Numbered from the stretch's first letter, positions 1-8,653 are shown. The stretch: DNA of 64,000 nt from Sporosarcina sp. FSL W7-1349 (GCF_038003045.1 NZ_JBBOOK010000001.1:2294001-2358000); one strand, 5' to 3'. The notes: a model not told the origin generated them from the sequence alone. Translations and numbers: made by a program.

Positions 1-532
1 TATTACTGACGTCGTTGCCCCATATTTAATCGAGTTAAAAGATACATTGAATGAAACAGCGGCGTTGGCGATTTGGGGAGAGGGCGGCCCCTTTTTTATC
101 AGCTGGGAAGAAAGCAATAAACCCATCAATATCGGAATCAAAGTGGGCTCCCGTGTTAGTGTCATTCAAAGTGCCTCAGGCCGTGTATTTGCCACCTACT
201 TGCCCAACCATTTGACGGCCGAACAAATTAACCGGGAATTAAACAAATGCTCTATAAGCGTAGATCAATTTCAAGAGAATTTAAACACCATACGCGAGAA
301 AGAGTACTCCTATGTAATCAGCAACATCATTCCCGGTATTAGCGCAATAGCTGCGCCAATTTTTGACCATTCCTCTCAAGTGATTGCTGTGCTTACTGTG
401 GTAGGTCTTGAAAACTCTCTTGACGTATCGGAAAACTCTGAAGCCGTCAAACTTTTAAAAGAAAAAACAACTGAAATATCCCGGCTTTTAGGCGCACCGA
501 TCGGCACTTTGCAACGTAAAGACCTCGCTTAA
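1..532 (+). CDS. IclR-family transcriptional regulator, C-terminal part (5' end outside window)
   Basis: The reading frame is open from base 2 to the stop at 530-532, so the N-terminal winged-helix DNA-binding half lies left of the window. What remains (about 176 residues) looks like the IclR effector-binding domain: an alternating strand/helix fold, the segment SVIQSASGRVFATYLP (the family typically has a small-residue/G-R-V/L-F-A-Y motif here), then IIPGISAIAAPIFD and VLTVVG near the end. IclR proteins bind small organic acids and often control aromatic catabolism. It is followed by a terminator and does not share a transcript with the meta-cleavage genes, so any link to them is only a guess. 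Confidence 0.75.
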   Translation, partial: ITDVVAPYLIELKDTLNETAALAIWGEGGPFFISWEESNKPINIGIKVGSRVSVIQSASGRVFATYLPNHLTAEQINRELNKCSISVDQFQENLNTIREKEYSYVISNIIPGISAIAAPIFDHSSQVIAVLTVVGLENSLDVSENSEAVKLLKEKTTEISRLLGAPIGTLQRKDLA

Positions 533-564
533 CTCAAACTGCAGACAACGCTTTGCTCCAATTC

Positions 565-592
565 AAAAGGCCGCCTGTGCAGGCGGCCTTTC
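565..592. terminator. Bidirectional intrinsic terminator
   Basis: Perfect inverted repeat AGGCCGCCTG / CAGGCGGCCT with a very short loop, bordered by AAA on the left and TTT on the right. It lies between the convergent IclR gene and the 601-1203 gene and can serve both. Confidence 0.8.
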
Positions 593-600
593 ATAATCCT

Positions 601-1203
601 TTATGCAGTTCTAGAAAAGCTTGGCCATTCAATGGCATAGCCGTTTTGCCGGGCTTCCGCTTGCATCGAATAAGCGGAAATGGCTTGCTGGTAGCGTTTC
701 TGCATCAAGAAAAATTCACGTTCTTCAGCAGAGGGAAGCTCCGTTGTCGGAATATTGGTTGCCGACGTCTCTTGCTGGGCAGCATGGTGTTCCAACTCGG
801 TTCGGATGCGATCTTGGATGGCAATTTGCGCTTCCGTCTGCCGTATTTTAGCAGATGCGGCGGCGGCCAACTGATAGTCCGCTGTAGTCGGTTCCGGTTC
901 GGCAGCGAGCGCATCCGCCCGCACGCCTCGCCAGAGATCCACCGTTTCTTCCAATGTTTTTCCAAGTGGAAGGGCAATCTGCTTCATTTGGCCCGCATCG
1001 AGCTGTCGGATTTCCGGCTTGACATCCGGCTCGCTTGCAGGCTCCTTGTCTCCAACCAATAATGCTTCCAATTCTTCGATCGTTTTTTGATGGCGCCCAT
1101 TGTATTGGACGTTCCGGTCATACGCCGTTTCGGCATTGCGTCGACGAATGGCCTCATAGCGCTGGATTTGATCACCACCGGCCTGTGTCAAAACGGCATT
1201 CAT
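601..1203 (-). CDS. Hypothetical hydrophilic protein, 200 aa
   Basis: The ATG at 1203 follows a strong ribosome site (GGAGGTGA, 6-nt spacing), so the start is secure. The protein has no signal peptide or membrane segment. It is rich in Ala, Glu, Gln and Arg, and several stretches (residues about 10-50, 105-145 and 160-190) look helical or coiled-coil, with a Pro/Glu-rich linker between the first two. I recognise no catalytic motif and no family. It has its own promoter and terminator and appears monocistronic. Base composition resembles the host chromosome rather than the A+T-rich cluster to its right. Confidence 0.6.
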   Translation of the reverse strand: MNAVLTQAGGDQIQRYEAIRRRNAETAYDRNVQYNGRHQKTIEELEALLVGDKEPASEPDVKPEIRQLDAGQMKQIALPLGKTLEETVDLWRGVRADALAAEPEPTTADYQLAAAASAKIRQTEAQIAIQDRIRTELEHHAAQQETSATNIPTTELPSAEEREFFLMQKRYQQAISAYSMQAEARQNGYAIEWPSFSRTA

Positions 1204-1250
1204 GGAATTTCACCTCCGCAAGGTTATTTTCGCAAAATACTAGTAATTTG

Positions 1251-1278
1251 ATTATACCTGTATTGTATTTGTAATAAA
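1251..1278 (-). promoter_or_regulatory. Sigma-A-like promoter of the 601-1203 gene
   Basis: Minus strand: TTTATT (1278-1273), a 16-bp spacer, then TATAAT (1256-1251), about 50 bp upstream of the start codon. Confidence 0.5.
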
Positions 1279-1369
1279 CCCGTCAAAAGCTTCAAAATAT
1301 CGCAGTTCCTCTTGGATACCTTTCCCCGTAAATTTCCCTAGAAACAGGAGTTTGTATCCAATCCATCCC

Positions 1370-1464
1370 TTATTTATCGAATTTCAATGCATCTGCCATT
1401 CCGTATTCACCGGCTCTTCTGGTTTCTTTAACTATTTTGTGCACCCCGCTTGTCGGCTTTCGAA
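1370..1464 (-). pseudogene. topB: Relic of the 3' end of a topB gene
   Basis: About 90 bases align, with small gaps and roughly 80% identity by eye, to the last codons of the intact topB at about 8750-8843. Shared blocks include CAATGCATC, GCCATT, CCGTATTCAC, GGCTCTTCT, GTTTCTT and CCCGCTTGTCGGCTTTC. Single-base gaps break the frame, so it is not coding. It lies in the same orientation as topB but on the other side of the catabolic cluster, so it marks the former downstream neighbour of topB or the scar of an insertion/duplication. Confidence 0.7.
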
Positions 1465-1495
1465 AAAGAGCAATGCTTCAGGTAAACCCCTATTA

Positions 1496-2089
1496 CTATT
1501 CTTCACCACCTACTACAGAGGCTGGGCCGAAAATCGTCGTCTTTGAAATAATTTTAGCCATTTCACTTGGTGATTCCTTCAAGCCGGTGTCTAACCATTC
1601 TTGAAGAACTCCGAGATGGGCCGAAGCTATATATGAACTTAAATATTCTGCGGGAACCAACGTTTGATTGCCTATTAAGCCTGACAAATAAATATTTTTT
1701 ATTAGCTTTTTCAGTTTTACTTGAAAGGTTAAATTACCAGTCGGTCCCAGCAACGCTTGCATGATAGCGGCATTTAATGCCACATATTCAAACAGACGCA
1801 AAACCCGTTCTTCTGTTTCTTGAACTTTACTGGAGTGCAGTATTGCTTTTCTTACCAATCCACCAATATTTTCCACTTCATTTAAAATTTCTTGTTCGGT
1901 TTTTTCTATCAAATCATACTTGTCTTGATAATGAAGATAAAAAGTTCCCCTGCTAATATCTGCTTTTGTAGTAATATCAGCTACCGTTATTTCCTCAATG
2001 CTTTTCTCATTTAATAATTTTATTAGAACCGTTCGAATCAACTTTTTTGAGCGAGGAATCCGTCTAGCAATGTTTTGTTCATTTGACAT
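1496..2089 (-). CDS. TetR/AcrR-family regulator of the meta-cleavage cluster
   Basis: 197 aa. The N-terminal TetR helix-turn-helix occupies residues about 13-60 (EEITVADITTKADISRGTFY is the recognition region, followed by LHYQDKYDLIEK). The rest is an all-helical ligand-binding domain of the type seen in Bacillales TetR proteins with a C-terminal TetR_C_33-like region. The gene is transcribed away from the catabolic operon across a 247-bp intergenic region carrying palindromes, so repression relieved by an aromatic substrate or ring-cleavage product is likely. Ligand and target are inferred from position only. The 3' end comes within about 30 bp of the topB-tail relic. Confidence 0.85.
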   Translation of the reverse strand: MSNEQNIARRIPRSKKLIRTVLIKLLNEKSIEEITVADITTKADISRGTFYLHYQDKYDLIEKTEQEILNEVENIGGLVRKAILHSSKVQETEERVLRLFEYVALNAAIMQALLGPTGNLTFQVKLKKLIKNIYLSGLIGNQTLVPAEYLSSYIASAHLGVLQEWLDTGLKESPSEMAKIISKTTIFGPASVVGGEE

Positions 2090-2204
2090 GTAACTTCCAC
2101 TCCCTATCGTTCGATTAATATGTCCCCGATCCTTCCAAACAAGTCAAAACATGAACAATATTCAGATATCTGTTCATAAATTAACGCTTTGCCGTATTCT
2201 GATT

Positions 2205-2267
2205 ATTGTTTAATTTAACAACAATACTATAATCAATCTAAATCAATATTGTGTTTGTAAACAATAT
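2205..2267 (+). promoter_or_regulatory. Meta-cleavage operon promoter with two inverted-repeat operator candidates
   Basis: Promoter: TTGTTT (2206-2211), 16-bp spacer, TATAAT (2228-2233). Palindrome 1, TTGTT-6-AACAA (2206-2221), covers the -35 and spacer. Palindrome 2, ATATTGT-8-ACAATAT (2246-2267), lies just after the expected start point. Both share an ATTGT/ACAAT half-site, as expected for a TetR dimer. The gene start is about 100 bp away, so the transcript has a leader of roughly 95 nt. Confidence 0.55.
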
Positions 2268-2336
2268 AGTGTGAAAAACACTTTTTGTAAATGAACATAT
2301 TTTGATTTTTGGAATTTTTGGAAGGGGGAATCATTT

Positions 2337-3173
2337 ATGATTAGCGAAAACAAAATCATAACTGAGGGATATTCTACATTTCTGCTAGAAAGCGGAAATA
2401 AAGAAAATGAAACTATTATTTTATTGCATGGCGGTGGTCCAGGTGCTTCGGCAGCATCCAATTGGCAAGATTTTATTCCAGGATTAACAGATCAATTTCA
2501 TGTGTTAGCTCCAGATCTTTTGGGTTATGGAAAGACAGATCATCCTGAAGATATGCCAAAAAGTCTAAGAGGCTGGATGCGACTCAGAGTTAATCAAGTT
2601 TTAAGTATGATGGACCAATATGAAATAAAAAGTGCGCATATTGTAGGTAATTCAATGGGTGGTTCTCTGGCAATGCATTTACTTATGACCGCGCCTAACC
2701 GATTTAATCGAATTTCGTTAATGGGAAGTGCGGGTGGAAAAGCCGAGCCAACCCAAGAAGTTGAACGAATGGTTAACTTTTATAAAGATCCATCCATCAG
2801 TGCGCTTGAAAACCTGACGAAATGGTTTGTTTATGATGAATCTATTTTACAGGAAAAAGTAGATTCAATTATTAAAGATCGTTATGAAGAATTGATGCGT
2901 CCCGAAGTCCGAAGATCTTTCGAAAGTTTCTTTTCTTCCTCGCCTGCTGAAATGGCTATACCACCTTCAGCTCTCAGGCGAATGGAGCACCCAATCCTTA
3001 TCACACACGGACGAGAAGATCGCTTTGTAACACCGGATTCCAGCGTGTATCTGAATCAGCATATCCCGAATTCCCAACTTCATATTTTTAATCACTGTGG
3101 ACATTGGATTCAAATTGAAAAAAGGGATAGTTATTTACAATTGCTAAAGGGCTTTCTCAATGAAAAATTTTAA
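2337..3173 (+). CDS. 2-hydroxymuconic semialdehyde hydrolase-like alpha/beta hydrolase
   Basis: 278 aa, the usual size for meta-cleavage-product (C-C bond) hydrolases such as XylF/DmpD/MhpC. HGGGPGA at residues 31-37 is the oxyanion-hole signature of that subfamily. The nucleophile elbow is GNSMGG with Ser106; Asp228 (HGRED) and His256 (HCGHW) complete the triad. It would split 2-hydroxymuconic semialdehyde, or its methyl form, into 2-hydroxypentadienoate and formate or acetate. It is first in the operon, after a strong GAAGGGGG ribosome site. The exact substrate cannot be read from sequence. Confidence 0.85.
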   Translation: MISENKIITEGYSTFLLESGNKENETIILLHGGGPGASAASNWQDFIPGLTDQFHVLAPDLLGYGKTDHPEDMPKSLRGWMRLRVNQVLSMMDQYEIKSAHIVGNSMGGSLAMHLLMTAPNRFNRISLMGSAGGKAEPTQEVERMVNFYKDPSISALENLTKWFVYDESILQEKVDSIIKDRYEELMRPEVRRSFESFFSSSPAEMAIPPSALRRMEHPILITHGREDRFVTPDSSVYLNQHIPNSQLHIFNHCGHWIQIEKRDSYLQLLKGFLNEKF

Positions 3174-3211
3174 CAAAGGCCTTGCAAAAAACTTTGAAAG
3201 TGGGGATGCAA

Positions 3212-4180
3212 ATGTATATTCCGGAAATAGCCAAGTTGGGTCATGTTTCATTAGTAACTCCAAACTTGGAAAAATCACTTTGGTTCTTTCATGAGGTCAT
3301 TGGATTAGAAATTACCGAGCGATCGAGCGACACAATCTACTTGCGTGCCAATAATGAGCTAGAGCACCATAGCCTTGTGTTAAAAGCCGGTGACCGACCA
3401 TACATGGACCATGTCGGCTGGCGTGTAAAGCGACCTGAAGACGTGGAAGGTTTCGCTAAAATCTTAACGGACTCCGGTGTCAAGGTTAATTCATTAAAGG
3501 AAGGATATGAAAAGGGTCAAGGGAACGCGATCCGTTTTCAAATGCCGACGGGCCATAATTTTGAATTGTACTATGACGTAGAAAAACCTTTACCTCCTGA
3601 AGCTGACCGTTCTGTTTTAAAAAACCAAGTCTATAAATCATGGAATAGAGGGATTGCTCCACGCCGGATTGACCACGTCAACCTCTGGACTTCTCACAAT
3701 CCAGCTGATGCACATGCTTGGTTGGCAGAACAGCTCGGATTTAAGATGCGTGAATATGTAAAATTGGATAATGGTCATGTAGCTGGCGGATGGATGAGTG
3801 TGACGCCATTAGTTCATGATGTTGCAGTCATGGCCGCTCCAAATGCTCCGACTCCGGCAAGATTACATCACGTTGCTTATTGGCTAGATAATGCACAGGA
3901 TGTGTTGAGAGCATGCGATATACTTCGGGAAAATGGTATTACCCCAGACCAAGGTCCTGGAAAGCATGGGGTAAGCCAGGCATTCTTTACCTACGTACAA
4001 GACCCGGGAAGTGGCCACCGTGTTGAATTATTTAGCAATGGATACTTAATCTTTGATCCTGATTGGGAACCAGTTGAATGGAATGAAGAGGAATTGGCAT
4101 TAGGTTTGACTATGTGGGGACCTACTGATTATGTACCTCACCGTGATAATCACGTCATGGATCAAACAACCGAGGCATAA
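3212..4180 (+). CDS. Catechol 2,3-dioxygenase (type I extradiol)
   Basis: Two tandem vicinal-oxygen-chelate modules; the second carries the Fe(II) ligands His (RRIDHVNLW), His (LHHVAYW) and Glu (GHRVELFSNGY), in the order known for XylE-type enzymes. It opens catechol between C2 and C3 to give 2-hydroxymuconic semialdehyde, the substrate of the hydrolase just upstream. I chose the ATG at 3212 (322 aa) because GAAAGTGGGG ends 6 nt before it; the frame is open further up, to a TTG at 3182 that lacks a suitable ribosome site. Same operon as its neighbours. Confidence 0.9.
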   Translation: MYIPEIAKLGHVSLVTPNLEKSLWFFHEVIGLEITERSSDTIYLRANNELEHHSLVLKAGDRPYMDHVGWRVKRPEDVEGFAKILTDSGVKVNSLKEGYEKGQGNAIRFQMPTGHNFELYYDVEKPLPPEADRSVLKNQVYKSWNRGIAPRRIDHVNLWTSHNPADAHAWLAEQLGFKMREYVKLDNGHVAGGWMSVTPLVHDVAVMAAPNAPTPARLHHVAYWLDNAQDVLRACDILRENGITPDQGPGKHGVSQAFFTYVQDPGSGHRVELFSNGYLIFDPDWEPVEWNEEELALGLTMWGPTDYVPHRDNHVMDQTTEA

Positions 4181-4212
4181 ACCATAAATCTCAAAAAATG
4201 GAGGCGATTTTT

Positions 4213-5748
4213 ATGACGGAAGTACGTTTGGATTTACGTTCGCCGCTAACTGGAAGCGAATACATGGAATCATTGAAGGATGGAAGAAATGTTTATATTT
4301 ATGGAGAGAAAGTGAAGGATGTTACCACACATCCCGCTTTCAGAAATTCTGTGAGAAGTGTGGCCAAACTATACGATGCATTACATGATCCGGCGTATCA
4401 AGAGAAACTCACAACGGAAACCGATACTGGTTCCGGCGGTTTTACCCACAAATTTTTTCGGGCAAGCCGCAGTCAGCAAGAGCTTGTAGAAGCGAGAGAT
4501 TCGATTGCGGAATGGAATCGGCTAAGCTATGGATATATGGGTCGAACTCCAGATTTCAAGGCAACATTTCTCGCAGGTTTAGGCGATACACCCGAATATT
4601 TTGGAGAGTACAGGAAAAACGCCGAATTTTGGTATAAGGAATCACAAGAAAAAGTATGGTTCTTCAATCATGCAATTGTCAATCCCCCGGTAGATCGGAA
4701 CAAACCAGTGCACGAAAACGATATTAATATCCGAGCAGTGAAAGAAACAGACAAAGGAATTGTTGTCAATGGTGCGAAGATGGTTGCAACTGGTAGTATG
4801 CTCACGAATTATACCTTTGTAGCTCAATTTCAGCCTGTTCAAAAAGAGGAATATGCACTAGCCTTTTTCGTTGATATGAATGCCGAAGGATTAAAGATCA
4901 TTTCCCGTCCTTCCTACGAAATGGCAGCAGCTAAAACGGGATCACCTTTTGATTACCCATTATCAAGCCGCTACGATGAAAACGATGCCATTCTTGTATT
5001 TGATAATGTATTAATCCCATGGGAAAACGTAATTGTATATAGAGACGTCGAAAAATCAAATAATTTCCTTCCTGCTACGGGCTATATAAACAGAGCTATG
5101 CTTCAGGCAAGTACAAGAATGGGTGTTAAACTTGATTTTGTATCAGGTTTGCTGATGAAAGCCGTTGAAGCCGCCGGTACGAATACATTCCGAGGCGTAC
5201 AAGCCCAAGTTGGAGAAGTACTGGCTTGGAGACAAATTTTCTGGTCAATGTCGACAGCGATGATAAGTGAGCCGAATATTTCTTCGGGCGGTGTATACTT
5301 GCCTAATATTAATGTAGCAACTACCTCACGCATTATGAATGCCATTGCATGGCCTCGGGTTAAGGATATTATTCAACAAGTAGTAGCCGGCGGGCTAATC
5401 GTGCAGCCGTCGAGCGCGGAAGACTTTAGCCACCCTGATCTAAGACCGTATTTGGACAAATTCTATCGAGGGTCAAATGGCTATGATGCCGTTGAACGAA
5501 ATAAATTAATTAAACTACTTTGGGATGCGATGGGCAGTGAGTTTGGCAGTCGCCATGAGCTTTATGAACGAAACTACTCCGGAAATCATGAGGCGGTTCG
5601 TATGGACGTCTATAATTTTGCCAACCAATCCCCGCTTGGAGATAGCTTAAAAGAGTTTGTTGAAACATGTATGAACGATTATGACTTGAACGGCTGGAAA
5701 GATAGTACATGGATCAATAATGATGATGTCAGTTCAAAAAAGTTTTAA
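4213..5748 (+). CDS. HpaB-family FADH2-dependent phenol/4-hydroxyphenylacetate monooxygenase, large component
   Basis: 511 aa, the typical length for the HpaB/PheA1 flavin-dependent hydroxylase family (acyl-CoA-dehydrogenase-like fold). Characteristic features are GSEYMESLKDGRNVYIYGE at the N-terminus, the central NHAIVNPPVDRNK segment and GAKMVATGSMLTNYTF. It ortho-hydroxylates a phenol to a catechol using reduced flavin supplied by a separate reductase. Its position next to catechol 2,3-dioxygenase favours phenol or a simple alkylphenol over hydroxyphenylacetate. No HpaC-type reductase is encoded in the cluster. The ribosome site GGAGGCG (4200-4206) decides the ATG at 4213 over that at 4198, which the site itself overlaps. 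Confidence 0.85.
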   Translation: MTEVRLDLRSPLTGSEYMESLKDGRNVYIYGEKVKDVTTHPAFRNSVRSVAKLYDALHDPAYQEKLTTETDTGSGGFTHKFFRASRSQQELVEARDSIAEWNRLSYGYMGRTPDFKATFLAGLGDTPEYFGEYRKNAEFWYKESQEKVWFFNHAIVNPPVDRNKPVHENDINIRAVKETDKGIVVNGAKMVATGSMLTNYTFVAQFQPVQKEEYALAFFVDMNAEGLKIISRPSYEMAAAKTGSPFDYPLSSRYDENDAILVFDNVLIPWENVIVYRDVEKSNNFLPATGYINRAMLQASTRMGVKLDFVSGLLMKAVEAAGTNTFRGVQAQVGEVLAWRQIFWSMSTAMISEPNISSGGVYLPNINVATTSRIMNAIAWPRVKDIIQQVVAGGLIVQPSSAEDFSHPDLRPYLDKFYRGSNGYDAVERNKLIKLLWDAMGSEFGSRHELYERNYSGNHEAVRMDVYNFANQSPLGDSLKEFVETCMNDYDLNGWKDSTWINNDDVSSKKF

Positions 5749-5759
5749 GATAGCTTTAA

Positions 5760-5792
5760 TTTTTACGGACTCTTTTTAAGGGTCCGTAAAAA
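5760..5792 (+). terminator. Hairpin between the monooxygenase and aldehyde dehydrogenase genes
   Basis: An 11-bp perfect inverted repeat (TTTTTACGGAC / GTCCGTAAAAA) with an 11-nt loop. It lacks a clean U-run on the plus strand, so it may act as an attenuator or mRNA-stability element that splits the operon into upper and lower parts rather than as a full stop. Confidence 0.45.
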
Positions 5793-5851
5793 CTGTTTTG
5801 TATGCATTACTTAAAAGTACACCGGAAATAATTTTCAAAAGGGAGTTTATA

Positions 5852-6736
5852 ATGTCGAAGTTAAAAGTAGCTATTTTAGGCTCTGGCAATATTGGTACCG
5901 ACTTAATGAAAAAAATTCAACGTTCGCCTACTCTAGAGTTGACAGCGGTAATCGGAATTGATCCTGATTCTGATGGTTTGCGTATGGCAAGAGATTCCGG
6001 TTTCCAAACCATTGATACAGGACTGGATGGATTTTTAGAGACACCGGAGCTTGCAGATGTTATTTTTGATGCGACGAGTGCTTATGCCCATATAAAGCAT
6101 GCGGAACAAGTACAAGCTTTTGGAAAGCGAATGATTGATCTTACCCCCGCTGCAATCGGCCCATTAACCGTCCCTACTGTGAATCTCCACGATCATTTAG
6201 ACACAGACAATGTCAATATGGTTACTTGTGGCGGACAGGCAACGATTCCAATGATTCATGCAGTATCTGAATTATATGATATAGAGTATGCAGAAATTGT
6301 AGCTACAATCGCCAGCAAAAGTGCTGGACCGGCTACTCGGGCAAATATTGATGAATTTATCGCTACGACATCCCGTGCAATTGAAGTGGTCGGTGGTGCG
6401 AAAAGTGGTAAGACCATTCTTATTTTAAACCCGGCTGAGCCGCCTATTATGATGAACGATACGATTCATTTGACAGTAAGGCAAGAGATATCAGATGAAG
6501 ATGCGTTATACACTGCTCTTAAAAAAACAGAACGCGCAGTGCAGCAGTACGTGCCCGGGTATCGTTTAAAAGCTAGCCCGTATATAGAAGGAAATCGAAT
6601 TTCAATTTTCCTTGAAGTTGCCGGTGCAGCGGATTACTTACCTGCTTACGCTGGAAATCTGGATATTATTACAGCTGCTGCTGTTAAAATTGCCGAGGAA
6701 TGGGCAAAGTCAGATTCTATCATGAGTAGGAGGTAA
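5852..6736 (+). CDS. Acetaldehyde dehydrogenase (acylating)
   Basis: 294 aa from the ATG at 5852, preceded by AAAAGGGAG. The N-terminal Rossmann motif GSGNIGTD (residues 10-17) binds NAD; Cys126 in VTCGGQA is the expected acyl-enzyme nucleophile. Length and motifs match MhpF/DmpF/BphJ. It oxidises acetaldehyde to acetyl-CoA and in this family works as a complex with the aldolase, which is the very next gene (5 bp gap), so that acetaldehyde is channelled. An upstream in-frame start at 5798 would add 18 residues with no family resemblance. Confidence 0.92.
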   Translation: MSKLKVAILGSGNIGTDLMKKIQRSPTLELTAVIGIDPDSDGLRMARDSGFQTIDTGLDGFLETPELADVIFDATSAYAHIKHAEQVQAFGKRMIDLTPAAIGPLTVPTVNLHDHLDTDNVNMVTCGGQATIPMIHAVSELYDIEYAEIVATIASKSAGPATRANIDEFIATTSRAIEVVGGAKSGKTILILNPAEPPIMMNDTIHLTVRQEISDEDALYTALKKTERAVQQYVPGYRLKASPYIEGNRISIFLEVAGAADYLPAYAGNLDIITAAAVKIAEEWAKSDSIMSRR

Positions 6737-6741
6737 CAGCG

Positions 6742-7752
6742 ATGAAACGTGATGTCATTATTACAGAGGTAGCCTTACGTGACGGGAGTCATGCCATGCG
6801 CCATCAATTTACTGTCGATCAAGTAAAGCGTTCGGTGCATGGCTTAGATGAGGCAAATATTCCGTATATCGAGGTCGCACACGGAGATGGCTTAGGAGGA
6901 TCTACCATTCAATATGGGCAGTCCTTAACTAATGAATTTGAATTAATTGAAGCGGCTGTAGAAACAGCGAAAAAGGCAAAAATTGCGGTACTTTCATTAC
7001 CAGGTATAGCAACAAAACAAGAAATTAAGCAAGCTGCTCAGCTAGGTGTTTCTATGTTACGGGTGGCAACGCATGTAACAGAGGCCGATGTATCCTTACA
7101 GCATTTACATTTAGGAAAAGAGTTAGGACTGGAAACAGTCGGTTTTCTTATGATGTCGCATATGGCTGATCCGATTAAAATCGTTGAACAGGCGAAAATA
7201 ATGGAAAAGGGCGGCGCGGATGTAGTTTATATCGTGGACTCCGCAGGTGCTTTATTACCCAATCAAGTAGCTGATCGTGTCCGGGCACTTAAACAGGAAA
7301 TTGGTGTACCAATCGGATTCCATGCACATAACAATTTATCTTTGGCAGTGGCTAACTCGTTGGCTGCCATTCAGGAAGGTGCTAAACGTATCGATGGAAG
7401 TATTCGATGCTTGGGTGCGGGTGCCGGGAATACACAGACAGAAGTGCTTGTCAGTGTATTGGATAAAATGGGTATTCAAACAGGAATTGATTTATACAAA
7501 ATTATGGATGTGGCAGAAGAAATTATAGCACCAATTTTACCGCAGCCTCAAGAGATCACTCGGGGCAGTTTAGTACTTGGCTATGCAGGGGTATACTCTA
7601 GTTTCCTGCTTCATGCTCAAAAAGCGGCTGAACGATTTGGAGTTGATTCACGTGATATTTTAATTGAAATTGGTAAGCGAAAAGCAGTAGGCGGACAAGA
7701 AGATATAATTTTAGAGGTTGCAGCTGATTTGAAGGCATATTCAAATGACTAA
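6742..7752 (+). CDS. 4-hydroxy-2-oxovalerate aldolase
   Basis: 336 aa with the HMGL-like TIM-barrel features of MhpE/DmpG/BphI: RDGSH at residues 13-17 near the N-terminus (metal-binding Asp14 and the catalytic His17) and the metal-binding HAHNN (His194, His196). It cleaves 4-hydroxy-2-oxopentanoate to pyruvate and acetaldehyde and pairs with the preceding dehydrogenase. The ribosome site AGGAGGT lies at the end of the upstream gene, so the two are tightly linked. Confidence 0.92.
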   Translation: MKRDVIITEVALRDGSHAMRHQFTVDQVKRSVHGLDEANIPYIEVAHGDGLGGSTIQYGQSLTNEFELIEAAVETAKKAKIAVLSLPGIATKQEIKQAAQLGVSMLRVATHVTEADVSLQHLHLGKELGLETVGFLMMSHMADPIKIVEQAKIMEKGGADVVYIVDSAGALLPNQVADRVRALKQEIGVPIGFHAHNNLSLAVANSLAAIQEGAKRIDGSIRCLGAGAGNTQTEVLVSVLDKMGIQTGIDLYKIMDVAEEIIAPILPQPQEITRGSLVLGYAGVYSSFLLHAQKAAERFGVDSRDILIEIGKRKAVGGQEDIILEVAADLKAYSND

Positions 7753-7802
7753 CACTAAAGAGATGCTTCTAACATTAGGAAGCCTAATCTTGAAAGGAGT
7801 GC

Positions 7803-8597
7803 ATGCTTATCATGACGAATGCTTCAATAGAAAAGGCTACTCTATTATTAGACGAGGCTTATCAAGATCATAAGGAAATCGAAGCTCTTTCCTCAACAAT
7901 TCCAAATCTGTCTATTGAGGATGCGTATTCAATACAACTGCACAGAATCCAAGTTGCTGTAGATCAAGGCAGTATTATAACGGGGAAAAAAATCGGTTTA
8001 ACCTCGTTAGCTATGCAAAGTTTACTTGGTGTAGATCAACCTGACTATGGCCATTTACTGGCATCAATGGAAATCCCGAACGGAGGGGCAGTAAGTTTAA
8101 GAACGTTATTCCAGCCAAAGATTGAAGGCGAAATAGCCTTTGTATTAAAAGAAGATTTAGCTGGTCCCAACGTGACGATCGAACAGGTAATGCGTGCAAC
8201 AGATTACGTTGTACCCGCAATTGAAATTATAGATAGTAGAATAAAAGATTGGAAAATCAATCTGATCGACACCGTGGCGGATAACGCATCATGTGGTTTA
8301 TATGTCCTCGGTTCCAATAAGGTCACTATCAACGAAATTGATTTAAAAAGTGTAACAATGCAACTGTTAAAAAATAACGAAATCGTGAATGAAGGCAAAG
8401 GTACTGACGTGTTGGGTGATCCCGCGTTGTGTGTAGCTTGGCTTGCTAATAAATTATACGAATATGGTGTCTCATTAAAAGCCGGTGAGGTCATTTTATC
8501 TGGAGCACTATCTACTGCAGTTGTGGCGGAGCCCGGGGATACATTTGTTGCTAAATTCTCAACATTGGGCGAAGCTACTGTGCAATTTTCAAAATAG
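7803..8597 (+). CDS. 2-oxopent-4-enoate hydratase (MhpD/DmpE type)
   Basis: 264 aa, fumarylacetoacetate-hydrolase superfamily. GKKIGLTSLAMQ and DYGHLLASM near the N-terminus, KIEGEIAFVL with the metal-binding Glu residues, and the second acidic site EIIDSRIKDW match hydratase/decarboxylase members. With the hydrolase and aldolase beside it, hydration of 2-hydroxypentadienoate to 4-hydroxy-2-oxopentanoate is the fitting role; 4-oxalocrotonate decarboxylase is a close relative and cannot be excluded, but its partner genes are missing. AAAGGAG lies 3 nt before ATG 7803 and 12 nt before ATG 7812, so the start is ambiguous by three codons. Confidence 0.82.
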   Translation: MLIMTNASIEKATLLLDEAYQDHKEIEALSSTIPNLSIEDAYSIQLHRIQVAVDQGSIITGKKIGLTSLAMQSLLGVDQPDYGHLLASMEIPNGGAVSLRTLFQPKIEGEIAFVLKEDLAGPNVTIEQVMRATDYVVPAIEIIDSRIKDWKINLIDTVADNASCGLYVLGSNKVTINEIDLKSVTMQLLKNNEIVNEGKGTDVLGDPALCVAWLANKLYEYGVSLKAGEVILSGALSTAVVAEPGDTFVAKFSTLGEATVQFSK

Positions 8598-8653
8598 GAA
8601 TTTTAAATCATCTGTTGGATATTTGAAATTGAACCATCCATCAAAGTACTGTG

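Noticed and set aside
553..1274. Several plus-strand ORFs over 1 kb region (553-1062, 621-851, 1035-1274)
   Set aside because: They are antisense shadows of the minus-strand 601-1203 gene, which alone has a ribosome site and promoter; their residue composition (Cys/Arg/Phe-rich) is not protein-like.
1352..1546. Plus-strand ORF over the topB relic
   Set aside because: It reads the relic and the TetR 3' end backwards; no ribosome site and no homology in that direction.
5760..5792. Full transcription stop splitting the catabolic operon
   Set aside because: The stem is good but lacks a U-run on the coding strand, and pathway logic needs both halves; kept only as a possible attenuator.
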